Positions 45,523-53,494 of a stretch of DNA of 64,000 nt are shown here, in pieces (the stretch's first letter is position 1; the number at the start of each line of letters is the position of its first letter). Position numbers and translations under genes: made by a program. The notes below the pieces were generated by a model. The model had not been told where the DNA came from. It did no database searches and saw only the letters and a list, made by a program, of their open reading frames with translations. Source of the stretch: Marinomonas posidonica_A (GTDB taxonomy: Bacteria; Pseudomonadota; Gammaproteobacteria; Pseudomonadales; Marinomonadaceae); assembly GCF_043643765.1 (NCBI RefSeq), contig NZ_JBHZSP010000001.1:1-64000 (forward strand), in the 5' to 3' direction.

Positions 45523-46083
45523 ATGAATATACCGAATATTTTAACTTCCGTTCGCATCTTGATGATTCCGGTATTGGTGGTCATTTATTATTTACCATGG
45601 GAAGGACGCTATTATACCTGTGCCGTCATTTTTGCTTTGGCGGCGATTACGGATTGGTTAGATGGTTATCTGGCGAGAAAGTTGAATCAGATGTCGGCCT
45701 TTGGGGCTTTTTTTGATCCCGTAGCGGATAAGCTGATGGTATCCATTGCTTTAGTACTGTTGGTTGCGAGTTATTCCAATCCCTTGATGACATTAGCCAG
45801 TGCGGTCATTGTGGGGCGAGAGATTGTGATTTCCGCTTTGCGTGAATGGATGGCAGAAATGGGCAAGCGTGCCAGTGTGGCTGTTTCTTATATTGGTAAG
45901 CTAAAAACCGCCATGCAAATGCTGGCGATTTTTATTTTATTGGGTTCCCGTCCGGATACTTTAGTTGCCCATATTGGTGAAGGCGTCTTGATCGCTGCCG
46001 CCTTGCTGACACTTTGGTCAATGTACGTTTACCTAAAAGCCGCTTGGCCAGAACTAATGTCTAAAGAATCGGATAAAAACTAA
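45523..46083 (+). CDS. pgsA: CDP-diacylglycerol-glycerol-3-phosphate 3-phosphatidyltransferase
   Basis: 186 residues, several membrane helices. The CDP-alcohol phosphotransferase motif is complete: DWLDGYLARKLNQMSAFGAF followed by FDPVADK (DGX2ARX8GX3DX3D). First committed step to phosphatidylglycerol and cardiolipin. It starts MNIPNILTSVRILMIPVLVV, as usual. A short stem TGGCTA/TAGCCA after the stop (46099-46114) may be a weak terminator. Confidence 0.95.
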   Translation: MNIPNILTSVRILMIPVLVVIYYLPWEGRYYTCAVIFALAAITDWLDGYLARKLNQMSAFGAFFDPVADKLMVSIALVLLVASYSNPLMTLASAVIVGREIVISALREWMAEMGKRASVAVSYIGKLKTAMQMLAIFILLGSRPDTLVAHIGEGVLIAAALLTLWSMYVYLKAAWPELMSKESDKN

Positions 46084-46132
46084 TCAGAATGCAAAAAAGT
46101 GGCTAAGTTAGCCATTTATTTAGAATTTTTCC

Positions 46133-46160
46133 TTGACGTGAAAGCTCAAATACATAGAAT
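46133..46160 (+). promoter_or_regulatory. Sigma-70 promoter of the tRNA operon
   Basis: TTGACG (46133-46138), a 16-base spacer, TAGAAT (46155-46160), then a G/C-rich GGCACC discriminator typical of stringently controlled stable-RNA promoters. The first tRNA begins 20 bases downstream. Confidence 0.75.
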
Positions 46161-46179
46161 AGGCACCGTCTTTTGAGAC

Positions 46180-46254
46180 GCGGGAATAGCTCAGTGGTAG
46201 AGCACAACCTTGCCAAGGTTGGGGTCGCGAGTTCGAGCCTCGTTTCCCGCTCCA
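46180..46254 (+). tRNA. tRNA-Gly (GCC anticodon)
   Basis: Acceptor GCGGGAA/TTCCCGC, D-loop AGCTCAGTGGTAGAGCA, anticodon loop TTGCCAA (GCC), T-loop GTTCGAGCC, encoded CCA. First of three tRNA genes. Confidence 0.97.
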
Positions 46255-46275
46255 TCTTTAAAGATTTCTGATAGA

Positions 46276-46349
46276 GGCCGGATGGCAGAGTGGTCATGCA
46301 GCGGACTGCAACTCCGTGAACGCCGGTTCGATTCCGACTCCGGCCTCCA
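46276..46349 (+). tRNA. tRNA-Cys (GCA anticodon)
   Basis: Acceptor GGCCGGA/TCCGGCC, anticodon loop CTGCAAC (GCA), T-loop GTTCGATTC, encoded CCA; 74 bases as usual for tRNA-Cys. Confidence 0.97.
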
Positions 46350-46359
46350 AAATCAGATT

Positions 46360-46445
46360 GCCCGGGTGGTGAAATTGGTAGACACACAAGACTTAAAATC
46401 TTGCGCTGAATAAGCGTACCGGTTCGATTCCGGTCCCGGGCACCA
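46360..46445 (+). tRNA. tRNA-Leu (UAA anticodon), prophage integration target
   Basis: Acceptor GCCCGGG/CCCGGGC, anticodon stem CAAGA/TCTTG with TAA, long variable arm, T-loop GGTTCGATTCC, encoded CCA; 86 bases. An integrase gene starts 174 bases downstream in the same direction, so the 3' end is the likely attachment site. Confidence 0.97.
46419..46445 (+). other. Probable attL core in the 3' end of tRNA-Leu
   Basis: Placed here because a tyrosine integrase gene abuts the tRNA 3' end in the orientation usual for tRNA-targeting phages. The exact core cannot be set without the right-hand copy, which is outside the window. Confidence 0.45.
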
Positions 46446-46462
46446 TTTATGGTGCCTTTTTT
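46439..46462 (+). terminator. tRNA-operon terminator using the tRNA-Leu 3' end
   Basis: GGCACCA-TTTA-TGGTGCC then T6. The left arm is the last bases of tRNA-Leu including CCA; the right arm and T-run lie outside the gene, on what should be the phage side of the junction. Confidence 0.7.
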
Positions 46463-46577
46463 GTTTCTGCACCTTTCTAAATTCTTTCTATCCCTTCTAT
46501 ATTAAGCCTTTCAGGCGTTTTCTCGATTTTCTCAAATTGCTTACTTTTCCTATCCTGTGCTATGTTTTTAAAAATTT

Positions 46578-46606
46578 TGCACCAAATCTGCACCGCAATT
46601 TGCACC
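46578..46606 (+). repeat. Three phased TGCACC repeats upstream of the integrase
   Basis: TGCACC at 46578, 46589 and 46601 (spacing 11 and 12, one helical turn) ends just before the integrase GTG; a fourth copy is at 46468. Same-face spacing suggests arm-type integrase or excisionase binding sites. Confidence 0.5.
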
Positions 46607-46619
46607 GGAGAGAGTTAAA

Positions 46620-47636
46620 GTGGCCTCAATATTCAAAACGGAAGATGGATCATGGCGTGCTCAAGTAAGCGTTCATGGAAAACGTAAAACAAAGCGTGGT
46701 TTCTCTACCAAGCGAGAAGCTCAGGACTGGGCATTTAAGCTAGAACAAGAAGCCAAAGAAAGCATCTCTTCCGAAATCCCAGATCGTCCTTTCAGCGAAG
46801 CCCTAGAGCGTTACCGTGATACCGTAAGCGTGACCAAGCGCGGACAAAAGTTTGAAATACGACGAATTGACCGATGGTTGGGCAACGGATCGGACGACAC
46901 AGACCCTTTATGCTTTATCTCACTGCAGAACCTACAAGCAAAACACTTTGCAGAATGGCGTGACAGACGCCTACAGCAAGTTGCGGTGGGTACCGTACTA
47001 AGAGAATGGAATGTCTTGTCAGCCATTTGCAGTGTCTGCTCAAAAGAATGGGGATGGCTAAAGGACAACCCCATGTCCAAAGTAAAACGGCCAGCAGAAC
47101 CAGAAGCCAGAACAAGGCGATTGCTACCAGGTGAGTTTGAACAACTCATGATCGCCACACAATACGACATAGACACCCCACCAGAATCCAAAAGCGAACG
47201 AATAGGCGCTGCCATCGTCTTTGCCATAGAAACCGCCATGCGTGCCGGTGAAATTTGCGGCATCACCTGGGAAGACGTGGACCTAACCAAGCGAACCGTA
47301 TACCTACCCAAAACCAAAAATGGCAACCCAAGAACAGTGCCATTATCCAAAACCGCGGTAAAAGTGTTAGAACAACTTAAAACGCTCGAAGACTGCAAAC
47401 GAAAAGCCTTCAATCTAAAGTCAGATTCCCTTGATGTGAACTTCAGAAAGATTCGTAACAAGTGCCTGATAGATGATCTACACTTTCATGACCTTAGAAG
47501 GGAAGCACTGACTCGGCTAGCGAAAAAAGTGGATGTGCTGAACCTAGCTAAGATTTCTGGCCATACCGATTTACGCATCTTGCAAAAGGTGTATTACGCA
47601 CCAGATATGGGTGACATTGCTTTGATGTTGGATTGA
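46620..47636 (+). CDS. int: Phage integrase, tyrosine recombinase
   Basis: 338 residues. The N-terminal arm-binding part (~1-60) starts MASIFKTEDGSWRAQVSVHG; SAM-like core-binding domain ~60-165; the catalytic domain shows Arg in ETAMRAGEICGITW, the HxxR box in HDLRREALTRLA, His in GHTDL and Tyr in QKVYYAPD. GTG start with AGAGAG upstream. It sits beside tRNA-Leu and integrates/excises this prophage. Confidence 0.94.
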   Translation: MASIFKTEDGSWRAQVSVHGKRKTKRGFSTKREAQDWAFKLEQEAKESISSEIPDRPFSEALERYRDTVSVTKRGQKFEIRRIDRWLGNGSDDTDPLCFISLQNLQAKHFAEWRDRRLQQVAVGTVLREWNVLSAICSVCSKEWGWLKDNPMSKVKRPAEPEARTRRLLPGEFEQLMIATQYDIDTPPESKSERIGAAIVFAIETAMRAGEICGITWEDVDLTKRTVYLPKTKNGNPRTVPLSKTAVKVLEQLKTLEDCKRKAFNLKSDSLDVNFRKIRNKCLIDDLHFHDLRREALTRLAKKVDVLNLAKISGHTDLRILQKVYYAPDMGDIALMLD

Positions 47637-47721
47637 TTAAAAAATAGGCGTATCATAATTCCATCGATGAGATGGTGCCTATAGCACGCGGTGCAAGACC
47701 GTCAATCTTGCATCAACAAAG

Positions 47722-47745
47722 AACCGCCCAAGTGGCGGTTTTTTT
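47722..47745 (+). terminator. Rho-independent terminator after the integrase
   Basis: AACCGCC-CAAGT-GGCGGTT then T6. Between the integrase stop and this hairpin (47637-47721) no gene is visible. Confidence 0.88.
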
Positions 47746-47868
47746 GTATCTGAATCTTTCATTTACATTTAGTTACTTATGTTGAAAATTAAGAGGTTAT
47801 TTTTTTATGTAAATTAAATATAAGATGTGTACATCAACTAATTGACTAATTTTATTAAGGATGTAGAT

Positions 47869-49284
47869 ATGAGTAGATGGAAAGAGGCTTTTGAGAATGG
47901 AACGTTTAAGGTTGCTTGGGATAAGCTTAGCGACACTGTCCTGTCTATTCAGGAGGAAAAAATAAATATTGAGGATGCTACAGAATTAGCCAGGTTAAAA
48001 AAAGTAGTAGTCTATCTAAATGACACTTTGAATTATTTAGATTTTGATCTTGTTTCTATTGCACTATTCAGTGATGCATTAACTCAACATTGTACAAAAG
48101 CATTTAATGAGCTTTCTTTGTACCTATCTAGCCAAAATAAAACTAATTTAATAAACACCAACACAAGTATTGATGTAATTCTTAATAATCTCAAAGGGTA
48201 TGCGCCTAAGGTAGATGAAGGCGATAGTGGTACTTCTCATAGCCTAACCGTTTATAAAGAAAGTCTTGATAAGGCAATAAAGCACTTTGTCACCGATTTA
48301 GAGACTAAGAAGAAAGAAGTTGATGAAAATTATAAAAAAATAAATGATTTTCGTAATGTACTTCTTGATGATGTAGAGGGCCGTGAATCTTTAAAAACAA
48401 AGTTTGAAGAATTGCTAAGTAGTGCCGACCAAGAGTGTGTAAAAATACATAGCTTATATTCTAGATTATTTGATGGTGTCAATTCCATTTCCGCAAAAAT
48501 TGAGCAGGCTAAAATTGATGCAGAGAAAAATGCAGAAGCAATCCGAAAAGCCTATGCAGGAGCAAGTAATAATTTAGAAGATATAGACTCATATTATATT
48601 CAAGTCATGGGAGAAGAAGATATCGATGGTGTTCGCAGTGGTGGACTGAAAAATGAACTTGATAAATTATTGAAAAATCTTTCTGATTTCGAGATTGAGC
48701 AGAAGAATAAATATACAGCTTTAAATGAAGAAATTAGGAGTGCTCTACCTAGCGCGACAAGAGCTGGTCTAGCAACAGCGTTTAGTGATATGAAAAAATC
48801 ATTTACTCTACCTATAATTATAAACTCCATAATTTTTTATTTGGCAGTGATATCCCTTGTTGGAATATCAATTTATTTTTTAATTGATATTGATGATAAG
48901 GGAAAGATTATAGTTGTAACATTTACTAATCTTAGTGATGCTTTCAGCAACTTGGCTCAAAAATTACCCATAATACTTCCTTTAGTTTGGCTAGCTGTTT
49001 TTGCATCGAAAAGAAGGAGTGAATCTCAAAGGCTGCAACAAGAATATGCCCATAAAGAAGCCCTAGCTTTTTCATATCAAAACTTCAAAGAGCAAATTGA
49101 TAAATTGGGTGCAGAAAATAAAGAGGAAATGTTAGACAAGCTATTGGTATCAGCTATATATGCTGTTGCATCTAATGCATCAGAAACACTAGATAAGAAG
49201 CATGGCGACAATTCACCAATACATGATCTTTTTGGTGGTTTAGTGAAGTCAATGTGGTCGAAAAAAAAGGATAAGAGTGAGTAA
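47869..49284 (+). CDS. Coiled-coil membrane protein of unknown function, prophage cargo
   Basis: 471 residues from ATG 47869 (TAAGGA 6 bases upstream); an in-frame TTG 27 bases earlier is less likely. A long helical/coiled-coil N-terminal part (to ~310) is followed by two membrane helices (about 322-345 and 368-388) and a short helical tail starting ASKRRSESQRLQQEYAHKEA. I have seen this tail pattern in uncharacterised phage-borne membrane proteins but know no function. AT-rich codon use, unlike the gene after it. Could be a membrane effector of a defence system. Confidence 0.65.
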   Translation: MSRWKEAFENGTFKVAWDKLSDTVLSIQEEKINIEDATELARLKKVVVYLNDTLNYLDFDLVSIALFSDALTQHCTKAFNELSLYLSSQNKTNLINTNTSIDVILNNLKGYAPKVDEGDSGTSHSLTVYKESLDKAIKHFVTDLETKKKEVDENYKKINDFRNVLLDDVEGRESLKTKFEELLSSADQECVKIHSLYSRLFDGVNSISAKIEQAKIDAEKNAEAIRKAYAGASNNLEDIDSYYIQVMGEEDIDGVRSGGLKNELDKLLKNLSDFEIEQKNKYTALNEEIRSALPSATRAGLATAFSDMKKSFTLPIIINSIIFYLAVISLVGISIYFLIDIDDKGKIIVVTFTNLSDAFSNLAQKLPIILPLVWLAVFASKRRSESQRLQQEYAHKEALAFSYQNFKEQIDKLGAENKEEMLDKLLVSAIYAVASNASETLDKKHGDNSPIHDLFGGLVKSMWSKKKDKSE

Positions 49285-49317
49285 GTTTTAATATATCTCA
49301 TTTTTAAAGGAGTAATC

Positions 49318-50184
49318 ATGGACAGTTCAACACCGAATTACGCGCGAGCCAGTAACAAGAAAAAAGCCATTTATTCTTTGAAGGGGATTTTGCAAGGTGT
49401 GGTGGCAGATACCAAGCTCAACACGATGGAGGCACTTTACCTCAACACCTGGCTGTTGGATTCAAAGCCATTACGTGATGACCCTGATGCACAGGACTTG
49501 CTAGACCTAATTAGTGATGCGTTAGTAGATGGTCAGTTCACAGCGGAAGAATTGGACGATCTAAACGCACTCATTACCGACATCATCGAATTTCGCTCAT
49601 TCGAGGACGTTACTGAATCGGATTACCTTAATGAATTTCTAGGGTTAGTCAGTGGCATTGTTGCAGACGATCAGATCAATGCTGAAGAATTCGAATACCT
49701 CATTGATTGGATAAACCGTCATTCAGATATAATGGACGACTCTACAATCAGAAGCGTTGCAGCTAAGCTGATGGAGTTTTCAGAGCTTCAACAACCAACC
49801 CCTACCGATGAAGAAAGTTTATTGTCTTTCTTAAAACAAACGGCTGGCATTCGCTTCCTTGAAACGGGTGCGGCAGATGCTCACCCTATGGATCATATTG
49901 CAGACCGCATCGACTCTATGAACCACGAGCGTGCGGCCATTTGCTTTACTGGTGTATTCAATACAGGCACCCGCAAAGAAGTAGAAGCGATTGCCATCAA
50001 GCTGGGCGCTACGCCTCGCAAAGACCCAAGCAAATCGATTCATTATGTAGTGATTGGTTCTCAGGTATCACCAGATTGGAAGCACACCAGCTTTGGCCGC
50101 AAGATACAGAAGGCAATAGAGCTACGAGAGAGTGGGCATCCGCTTATCATCCTAACGGAACAAGAGTGGATTAGGTTTATTTAG
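49318..50184 (+). CDS. BRCT-domain protein with TerB-like N-terminal part, prophage cargo
   Basis: 288 residues. The last ~85 form a BRCT domain: AICFTGVFNTGTRKEVEAIA, KLGATPRKDPSKSIHYVVIG, ending IILTEQEWIRFI. The first ~165 are acidic and helical with two similar segments (GVVADTKLNTMEALYLNTWL and GIVADDQINAEEFEYLIDWI), reminiscent of TerB-like/EF-type repeats. No ligase domain is present despite the BRCT. AAGGAG precedes the ATG. Base composition is closer to the host than its AT-rich neighbours. Confidence 0.7.
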   Translation: MDSSTPNYARASNKKKAIYSLKGILQGVVADTKLNTMEALYLNTWLLDSKPLRDDPDAQDLLDLISDALVDGQFTAEELDDLNALITDIIEFRSFEDVTESDYLNEFLGLVSGIVADDQINAEEFEYLIDWINRHSDIMDDSTIRSVAAKLMEFSELQQPTPTDEESLLSFLKQTAGIRFLETGAADAHPMDHIADRIDSMNHERAAICFTGVFNTGTRKEVEAIAIKLGATPRKDPSKSIHYVVIGSQVSPDWKHTSFGRKIQKAIELRESGHPLIILTEQEWIRFI

Positions 50185-50295
50185 TCTATTGTTAATAACT
50201 AAGAAGTGAAGTCAATACAACGTTTTTGAAGTTGAGCATCGGCCAGAGCAAAGAAAGCAATTTTTCTGATTTCATTCACTAAAAGAGATACGCAC

Positions 50296-51192
50296 ATGGA
50301 CAGTATAAGAGATAGTATGGTTAAAAGAGCTGAAGATAAAGGGTTCACTTTTTTCAGGGAAACAACCTGGAGCTCTTCTTTAAAGCAAAAGGACTTATCA
50401 AAAGTTCGAGATTTTTTGTCGAATAATTTTTTTGGTAATGTTGATGTCTCTCTTGTAGTACCTATGAAGAATGAAAATTTAGATTTAAAGTGGGTTAATT
50501 ATTATGATGCAGGTAATGATATGCAGCCTTGCTCTACTCTACAAAATAAATTTATTCCTGCTGGTAGTAATAATATAAAGCTAACTTTTTGTTATTTTAG
50601 TGAAGAGGAAGAAAAGGCTAAAAACTCTCAGACTCTATATATTGTAAACTCTCTCAGGCTTATATTCGGAGTGCCTATTGCAAGAGAGCTTATTTTTGTT
50701 AGGCGTTTTTCTACTAAAAGTGATGCTGTGATGTCTTCGGATGTTGGTTATGCTTCAGTTTTTATTACTCAATCTTTGAATATGTTTGAAAATCCCCCTA
50801 TTGAGGGTGCAGAACTTATTAATATATCTGAAGAGGCTATGATTTTACTAGATAAGGCTTTTCTTCAAAAATATGAAATCGAACGCTTTATTCTGATGTG
50901 GTTAGCTTTTGAAGCTTTAGGTAACGACTGTTTTAAAGGTAAAAATAATGGGAAGAAGCGTGAATGGTTTTGCATAAATGAATTGAAATCTAGTTTGATT
51001 AACGATGAGGTAAATAGGTTGTATCGAATTAGGTGTGATATGTTTAAAGAAGGAAAAAAATCGTCATCAACAATGGGTGATGAATGTTGGTCTCTTTACG
51101 CTATATTGCAGTTAGCTATTATGAAAAATTGTCCCCAGCGTGATGCTTTTTTGAGAGGTTATGAGAAAAAATTGTTGGCAAAAAATATTTAG
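50296..51192 (+). CDS. Unknown AT-rich cargo protein, possible HEPN-like C-terminus
   Basis: 298 residues. An N-terminal beta-rich part is followed by helices from ~165. LYRIRCDMFKEGKKSSS (~250) sits where HEPN/ApeA-like nucleases carry an R-x4-6-H motif, but the histidine is replaced (F), so catalysis is doubtful. Strongly AT-rich. Stands alone with a terminator after it. HEPN likeness is an inference from pattern only. Confidence 0.5.
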   Translation: MDSIRDSMVKRAEDKGFTFFRETTWSSSLKQKDLSKVRDFLSNNFFGNVDVSLVVPMKNENLDLKWVNYYDAGNDMQPCSTLQNKFIPAGSNNIKLTFCYFSEEEEKAKNSQTLYIVNSLRLIFGVPIARELIFVRRFSTKSDAVMSSDVGYASVFITQSLNMFENPPIEGAELINISEEAMILLDKAFLQKYEIERFILMWLAFEALGNDCFKGKNNGKKREWFCINELKSSLINDEVNRLYRIRCDMFKEGKKSSSTMGDECWSLYAILQLAIMKNCPQRDAFLRGYEKKLLAKNI

Positions 51193-51221
51193 AAGCCCTT
51201 ATCGATATTAAGTTCCATATT

Positions 51222-51248
51222 AAAAAACCGCCCTTTGGCGGTTTTTTT
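51222..51248. terminator. Bidirectional terminator between cargo and the AlpA-like gene
   Basis: AAACCGCC-CTTT-GGCGGTTT with A-run and T-run on opposite sides, between two converging genes. Confidence 0.85.
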
Positions 51249-51266
51249 GTGTCTGGTGAAAGTCAC

Positions 51267-51563
51267 TTAATGGGTGATCTTTTGGGCGAGTGCCCAGGCC
51301 ATTACGTCGCTGGCGACCCATCGCCAGTTGGTGCGGTTTTCTGAGCCGCCGACGTTGCGTGCTTTTGGAAAAGTTCGTTTGCAGGCTACGTCACCCATGA
51401 ATTTCTTCTTTGATAGACCAAGGTAGGCGGCGCATTCGTTTGAGCCCCAAAGGGTTTTGTTGTCTGCCACTTTTGGTTTGCTTAGCGTCTGGATAAGTTG
51501 TTCTAGTTTTTCAGCTAGGGCGCTTTCGGCTTTTGTTTGCATTTGGGTGTTTGAGTTTTCCAT
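51267..51563 (-). CDS. AlpA/excisionase-like DNA-binding protein
   Basis: 98 residues. A helical N-terminus precedes a winged-helix MerR/AlpA-type domain: LWGSNECAAYLGLSKKKFMG then CKRTFPKARNVG and NWRWVASDVMAWALAQ. Such proteins act as excisionases or activators of integrase in P4/P2-type elements. Second gene of a leftward operon whose promoter carries candidate CI operators, so it would be off in the lysogen, fitting an excision role. Confidence 0.75.
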   Translation of the reverse strand: MENSNTQMQTKAESALAEKLEQLIQTLSKPKVADNKTLWGSNECAAYLGLSKKKFMGDVACKRTFPKARNVGGSENRTNWRWVASDVMAWALAQKITH

Positions 51564-51576
51564 GTTCTATATCCTT

Positions 51577-51975
51577 CTAGTTAGCGATGTGAAGTGTTTG
51601 GTTGTTTGCTTTGTCCAGTAGGGCAAGGCGAGTTAGGTATTTGCTTGTGACCAAATTGCTTAGTGGAGTTGTTATCCATTTGGCGCAAAGGTCTGTTTGG
51701 ATAAGGTGGGACGTTGCTAGTGAGTAGGGTTCTAGGTCCAGCATGTAGGCCACAAAGAAGCGCCACATTCTGACAAGGGTTGGGTTTTTGAGGTTGTCCA
51801 ACTGCTCGTTGATGCTCAATTCTGAGTAATCGGTAAAAAATGCTTCAATGTCTTGTTTGATTCTCTCGCCGCCTTCTAGCTCTGCAAATTCCATAAAGTC
51901 CTGATTTTGCATCGCAGTCGTGATAAGTCCGTGAGAGATAGGGTTATTAATATCTGAGTTGCTTGAATTTGGCAT
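51577..51975 (-). CDS. Unknown prophage protein, first gene of the leftward operon
   Basis: 132 residues from the ATG at 51975, which has AAGGA upstream; a longer frame from 52038 would run through the operators. Helical, no motif I recognise. A candidate operator directly abuts the start codon, so it should be repressor-controlled together with the AlpA-like gene 13 bases downstream. Confidence 0.6.
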   Translation of the reverse strand: MPNSSNSDINNPISHGLITTAMQNQDFMEFAELEGGERIKQDIEAFFTDYSELSINEQLDNLKNPTLVRMWRFFVAYMLDLEPYSLATSHLIQTDLCAKWITTPLSNLVTSKYLTRLALLDKANNQTLHIAN

Positions 51976-52049
51976 GTTAAGAATCCTTGTTTGTTGGAAA
52001 GTTTTCTTAACAATAGGTTCGAAAAAATAGTTTGTCAAGTTTACTTAAC
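51976..52049. promoter_or_regulatory. Left operator region: three candidate repressor sites
   Basis: Motif GTYAAG-N4-CTTRAC: GTTAAG-aatc-CTTGTT (51976-51991), GGAAAG-tttt-CTTAAC (51996-52011) and GTCAAG-ttta-CTTAAC (52034-52049, palindromic out to TTTGT/ACAAA). They lie between the repressor stop and the leftward operon start. Confidence 0.65.
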
Positions 52050-52063
52050 AAACTATTTTTTGA

Positions 52064-52729
52064 TTAAAGCTTCATTTTTACTTCTGTAACGACACCAACA
52101 ATGCGGCAATTACCATTTATGGTAATAGGGCTGTAAGTTGTGTTTAAAGGTCTTAGTGACTTCTGACCAGCATCAATGACGAGCTTTTTAAAGGTAACTT
52201 CGTCAGTACCATCCAGTTTAGCGACGACCAACTTTCCGTTTTCAGGAGCAATATCGGGATCAACTAAAATTAACATCCCTTCTGAAATACTTAGTCCGAA
52301 TGGGGCTGTCATACTATCGCCAACTACTCGCAGCCAAAAGGCATTTTCACTGGCTGAACTTGGTGCTTCTTCCCACTCAACATCATCACCAGCTTCATAG
52401 TAATCAATGGCTTCAGTCCAGTTTCCTGCTTGAACATGGCTTATAACCGGTAGTCTTTTAGATGGTGGCTGGAGTGGAGCTGGTGCCAGATTATAAAAAC
52501 CGTCAGGTTCTTTAATTGCACTACTACTTTCATTTCCATTTCGAATCCATTCTGGTGTTGTTTTCAATACCTTCGCTAGATTGAGAAGGTTTTCACCATT
52601 TGGGTAAGTCCTGTCAGTTTCCCACAGAGATATAGTCGCACCGGAAACATTCAAGAGCTTCCCTAGTGCGCGCTGTGAAATCTTAAGTTCTTTCCTTCTG
52701 TGAAGGATTCTTTCTGCAATTGTTTTCAT
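52064..52729 (-). CDS. CI-like phage repressor (HTH + S24 peptidase)
   Basis: 221 residues. HTH_3 at ~1-60 (RALGKLLNVSGATISLWETD). Cleavage site Ala-Gly in SHVQAGNW (~98); catalytic serine in GDSMTAPFG (~140) and lysine in VVAKLDGTDEVTF (~178) of the LexA/S24 self-cleavage fold. It keeps lysogeny and should be inactivated by RecA after DNA damage. Divergent from a Cro-like gene across three candidate operators. Confidence 0.92.
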   Translation of the reverse strand: MKTIAERILHRRKELKISQRALGKLLNVSGATISLWETDRTYPNGENLLNLAKVLKTTPEWIRNGNESSSAIKEPDGFYNLAPAPLQPPSKRLPVISHVQAGNWTEAIDYYEAGDDVEWEEAPSSASENAFWLRVVGDSMTAPFGLSISEGMLILVDPDIAPENGKLVVAKLDGTDEVTFKKLVIDAGQKSLRPLNTTYSPITINGNCRIVGVVTEVKMKL

Positions 52730-52738
52730 AGAACTTAT

Positions 52739-52791
52739 GTTAAGTCATCTTGACACAAGTATTCTTGTCAATTATGTTAAGAAAACTTGAT
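52739..52791. promoter_or_regulatory. Right operator region between cI and cro: three candidate sites
   Basis: GTTAAG-tcat-CTTGAC (52739-52754), CACAAG-tatt-CTTGTC (52754-52769, weaker) and GTTAAG-aaaa-CTTGAT (52776-52791), same symmetric motif as the left region. The triple arrangement resembles a lambda-type OR. Confidence 0.7.
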
Positions 52792-52811
52792 GTTTTAAAT
52801 GAGGTCATAGC

Positions 52812-53021
52812 ATGCTTAAAAATAAGGTTCTTGCCTTCTTCAAAGAACAGAAACAAAACCAGAGCTGTATTGCTCAACAACTAGGTGTTTCGAGAGCTGC
52901 GGTATCAGCTTGGGCTGAGGTTATTCCTCAAGTTCAAGCCATGCGCTTAGAAAAAATCACCAATGGGGCTCTGAAATACGACCCTTCACTCTATGAATCC
53001 AAGCATAAGCAATCTGCTTAA
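52812..53021 (+). CDS. Cro-like DNA-binding protein
   Basis: 69 residues with a helix-turn-helix at ~15-37 (NQSCIAQQLGVSRAAVSAWA). It is the first gene rightward of the operators, divergent from the repressor, which defines a Cro-type role. PF14549-like Cro proteins share VIPQVQAMRLEKITNGAL. It would compete with CI for the same sites. Confidence 0.85.
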   Translation: MLKNKVLAFFKEQKQNQSCIAQQLGVSRAAVSAWAEVIPQVQAMRLEKITNGALKYDPSLYESKHKQSA

Positions 53022-53052
53022 TCACAAATACATTTGATTTTCTGGGGAGAAA

Positions 53053-53487
53053 ATGACGATGGATTACTTTCAGCAAGCACTTCACGATTTGGTTCACCAA
53101 TCTAATCAGTCTTCGAAAGAGATTTCGGCCGCGTTGGGCATGAGCCACCAGGTATTGATCAACAAGGTCAATCCGAACAACACGGTCAACAAGCTAACCG
53201 TTCATGAGCTTCACGCCATTCAATTACTCACCGGAAACGATGTGGTGCTTCGCGCCATGCAGGGGGCCATTATTTTGTCGGCTTTAAAAGATGCGCCTTG
53301 TTCCATTGTGGAAGCGGTGGTGTCCAACGGCAAAGAATGCGGCGACGTGTTTTCGGCAGTACAGGAAGCCATGGCAGACAACCGCTTAACAGAGCGCGAG
53401 CGCAGTAAGATTTTGAAAGAAATTCGAGAGGCGATTGCGTCATTACAACGCACTGAGCTGGCGGTGTTGGCTCACGGCCAAGCATGA
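53053..53487 (+). CDS. CII-like phage regulatory protein
   Basis: 144 residues. KEISAALGMSHQVLINKVNP then NNTVNKLTVHELHAIQLLTG is the pattern of the phage CII/CP76 family found right after Cro in P2-like phages. The C-terminal half is helical and charged (TERERSKILKEIREAIASLQ). It probably regulates the lysis/lysogeny choice or early transcription. Ends 7 bases before the zinc-ribbon gene. Confidence 0.8.
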   Translation: MTMDYFQQALHDLVHQSNQSSKEISAALGMSHQVLINKVNPNNTVNKLTVHELHAIQLLTGNDVVLRAMQGAIILSALKDAPCSIVEAVVSNGKECGDVFSAVQEAMADNRLTERERSKILKEIREAIASLQRTELAVLAHGQA

Positions 53488-53494
53488 GGTGCTT

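Noticed and set aside
46103..46413. Open frames on both strands across the tRNA cluster
   Set aside because: They are read-through of tRNA-Gly, tRNA-Cys and tRNA-Leu; the leftward peptide (RLELATPTLARLCSTTELFP) is a well-known false protein from tRNA genes.
46811..47461. Long leftward frame opposite the integrase
   Set aside because: The integrase on the plus strand has all catalytic residues; the opposite frame has no recognisable content or ribosome site.
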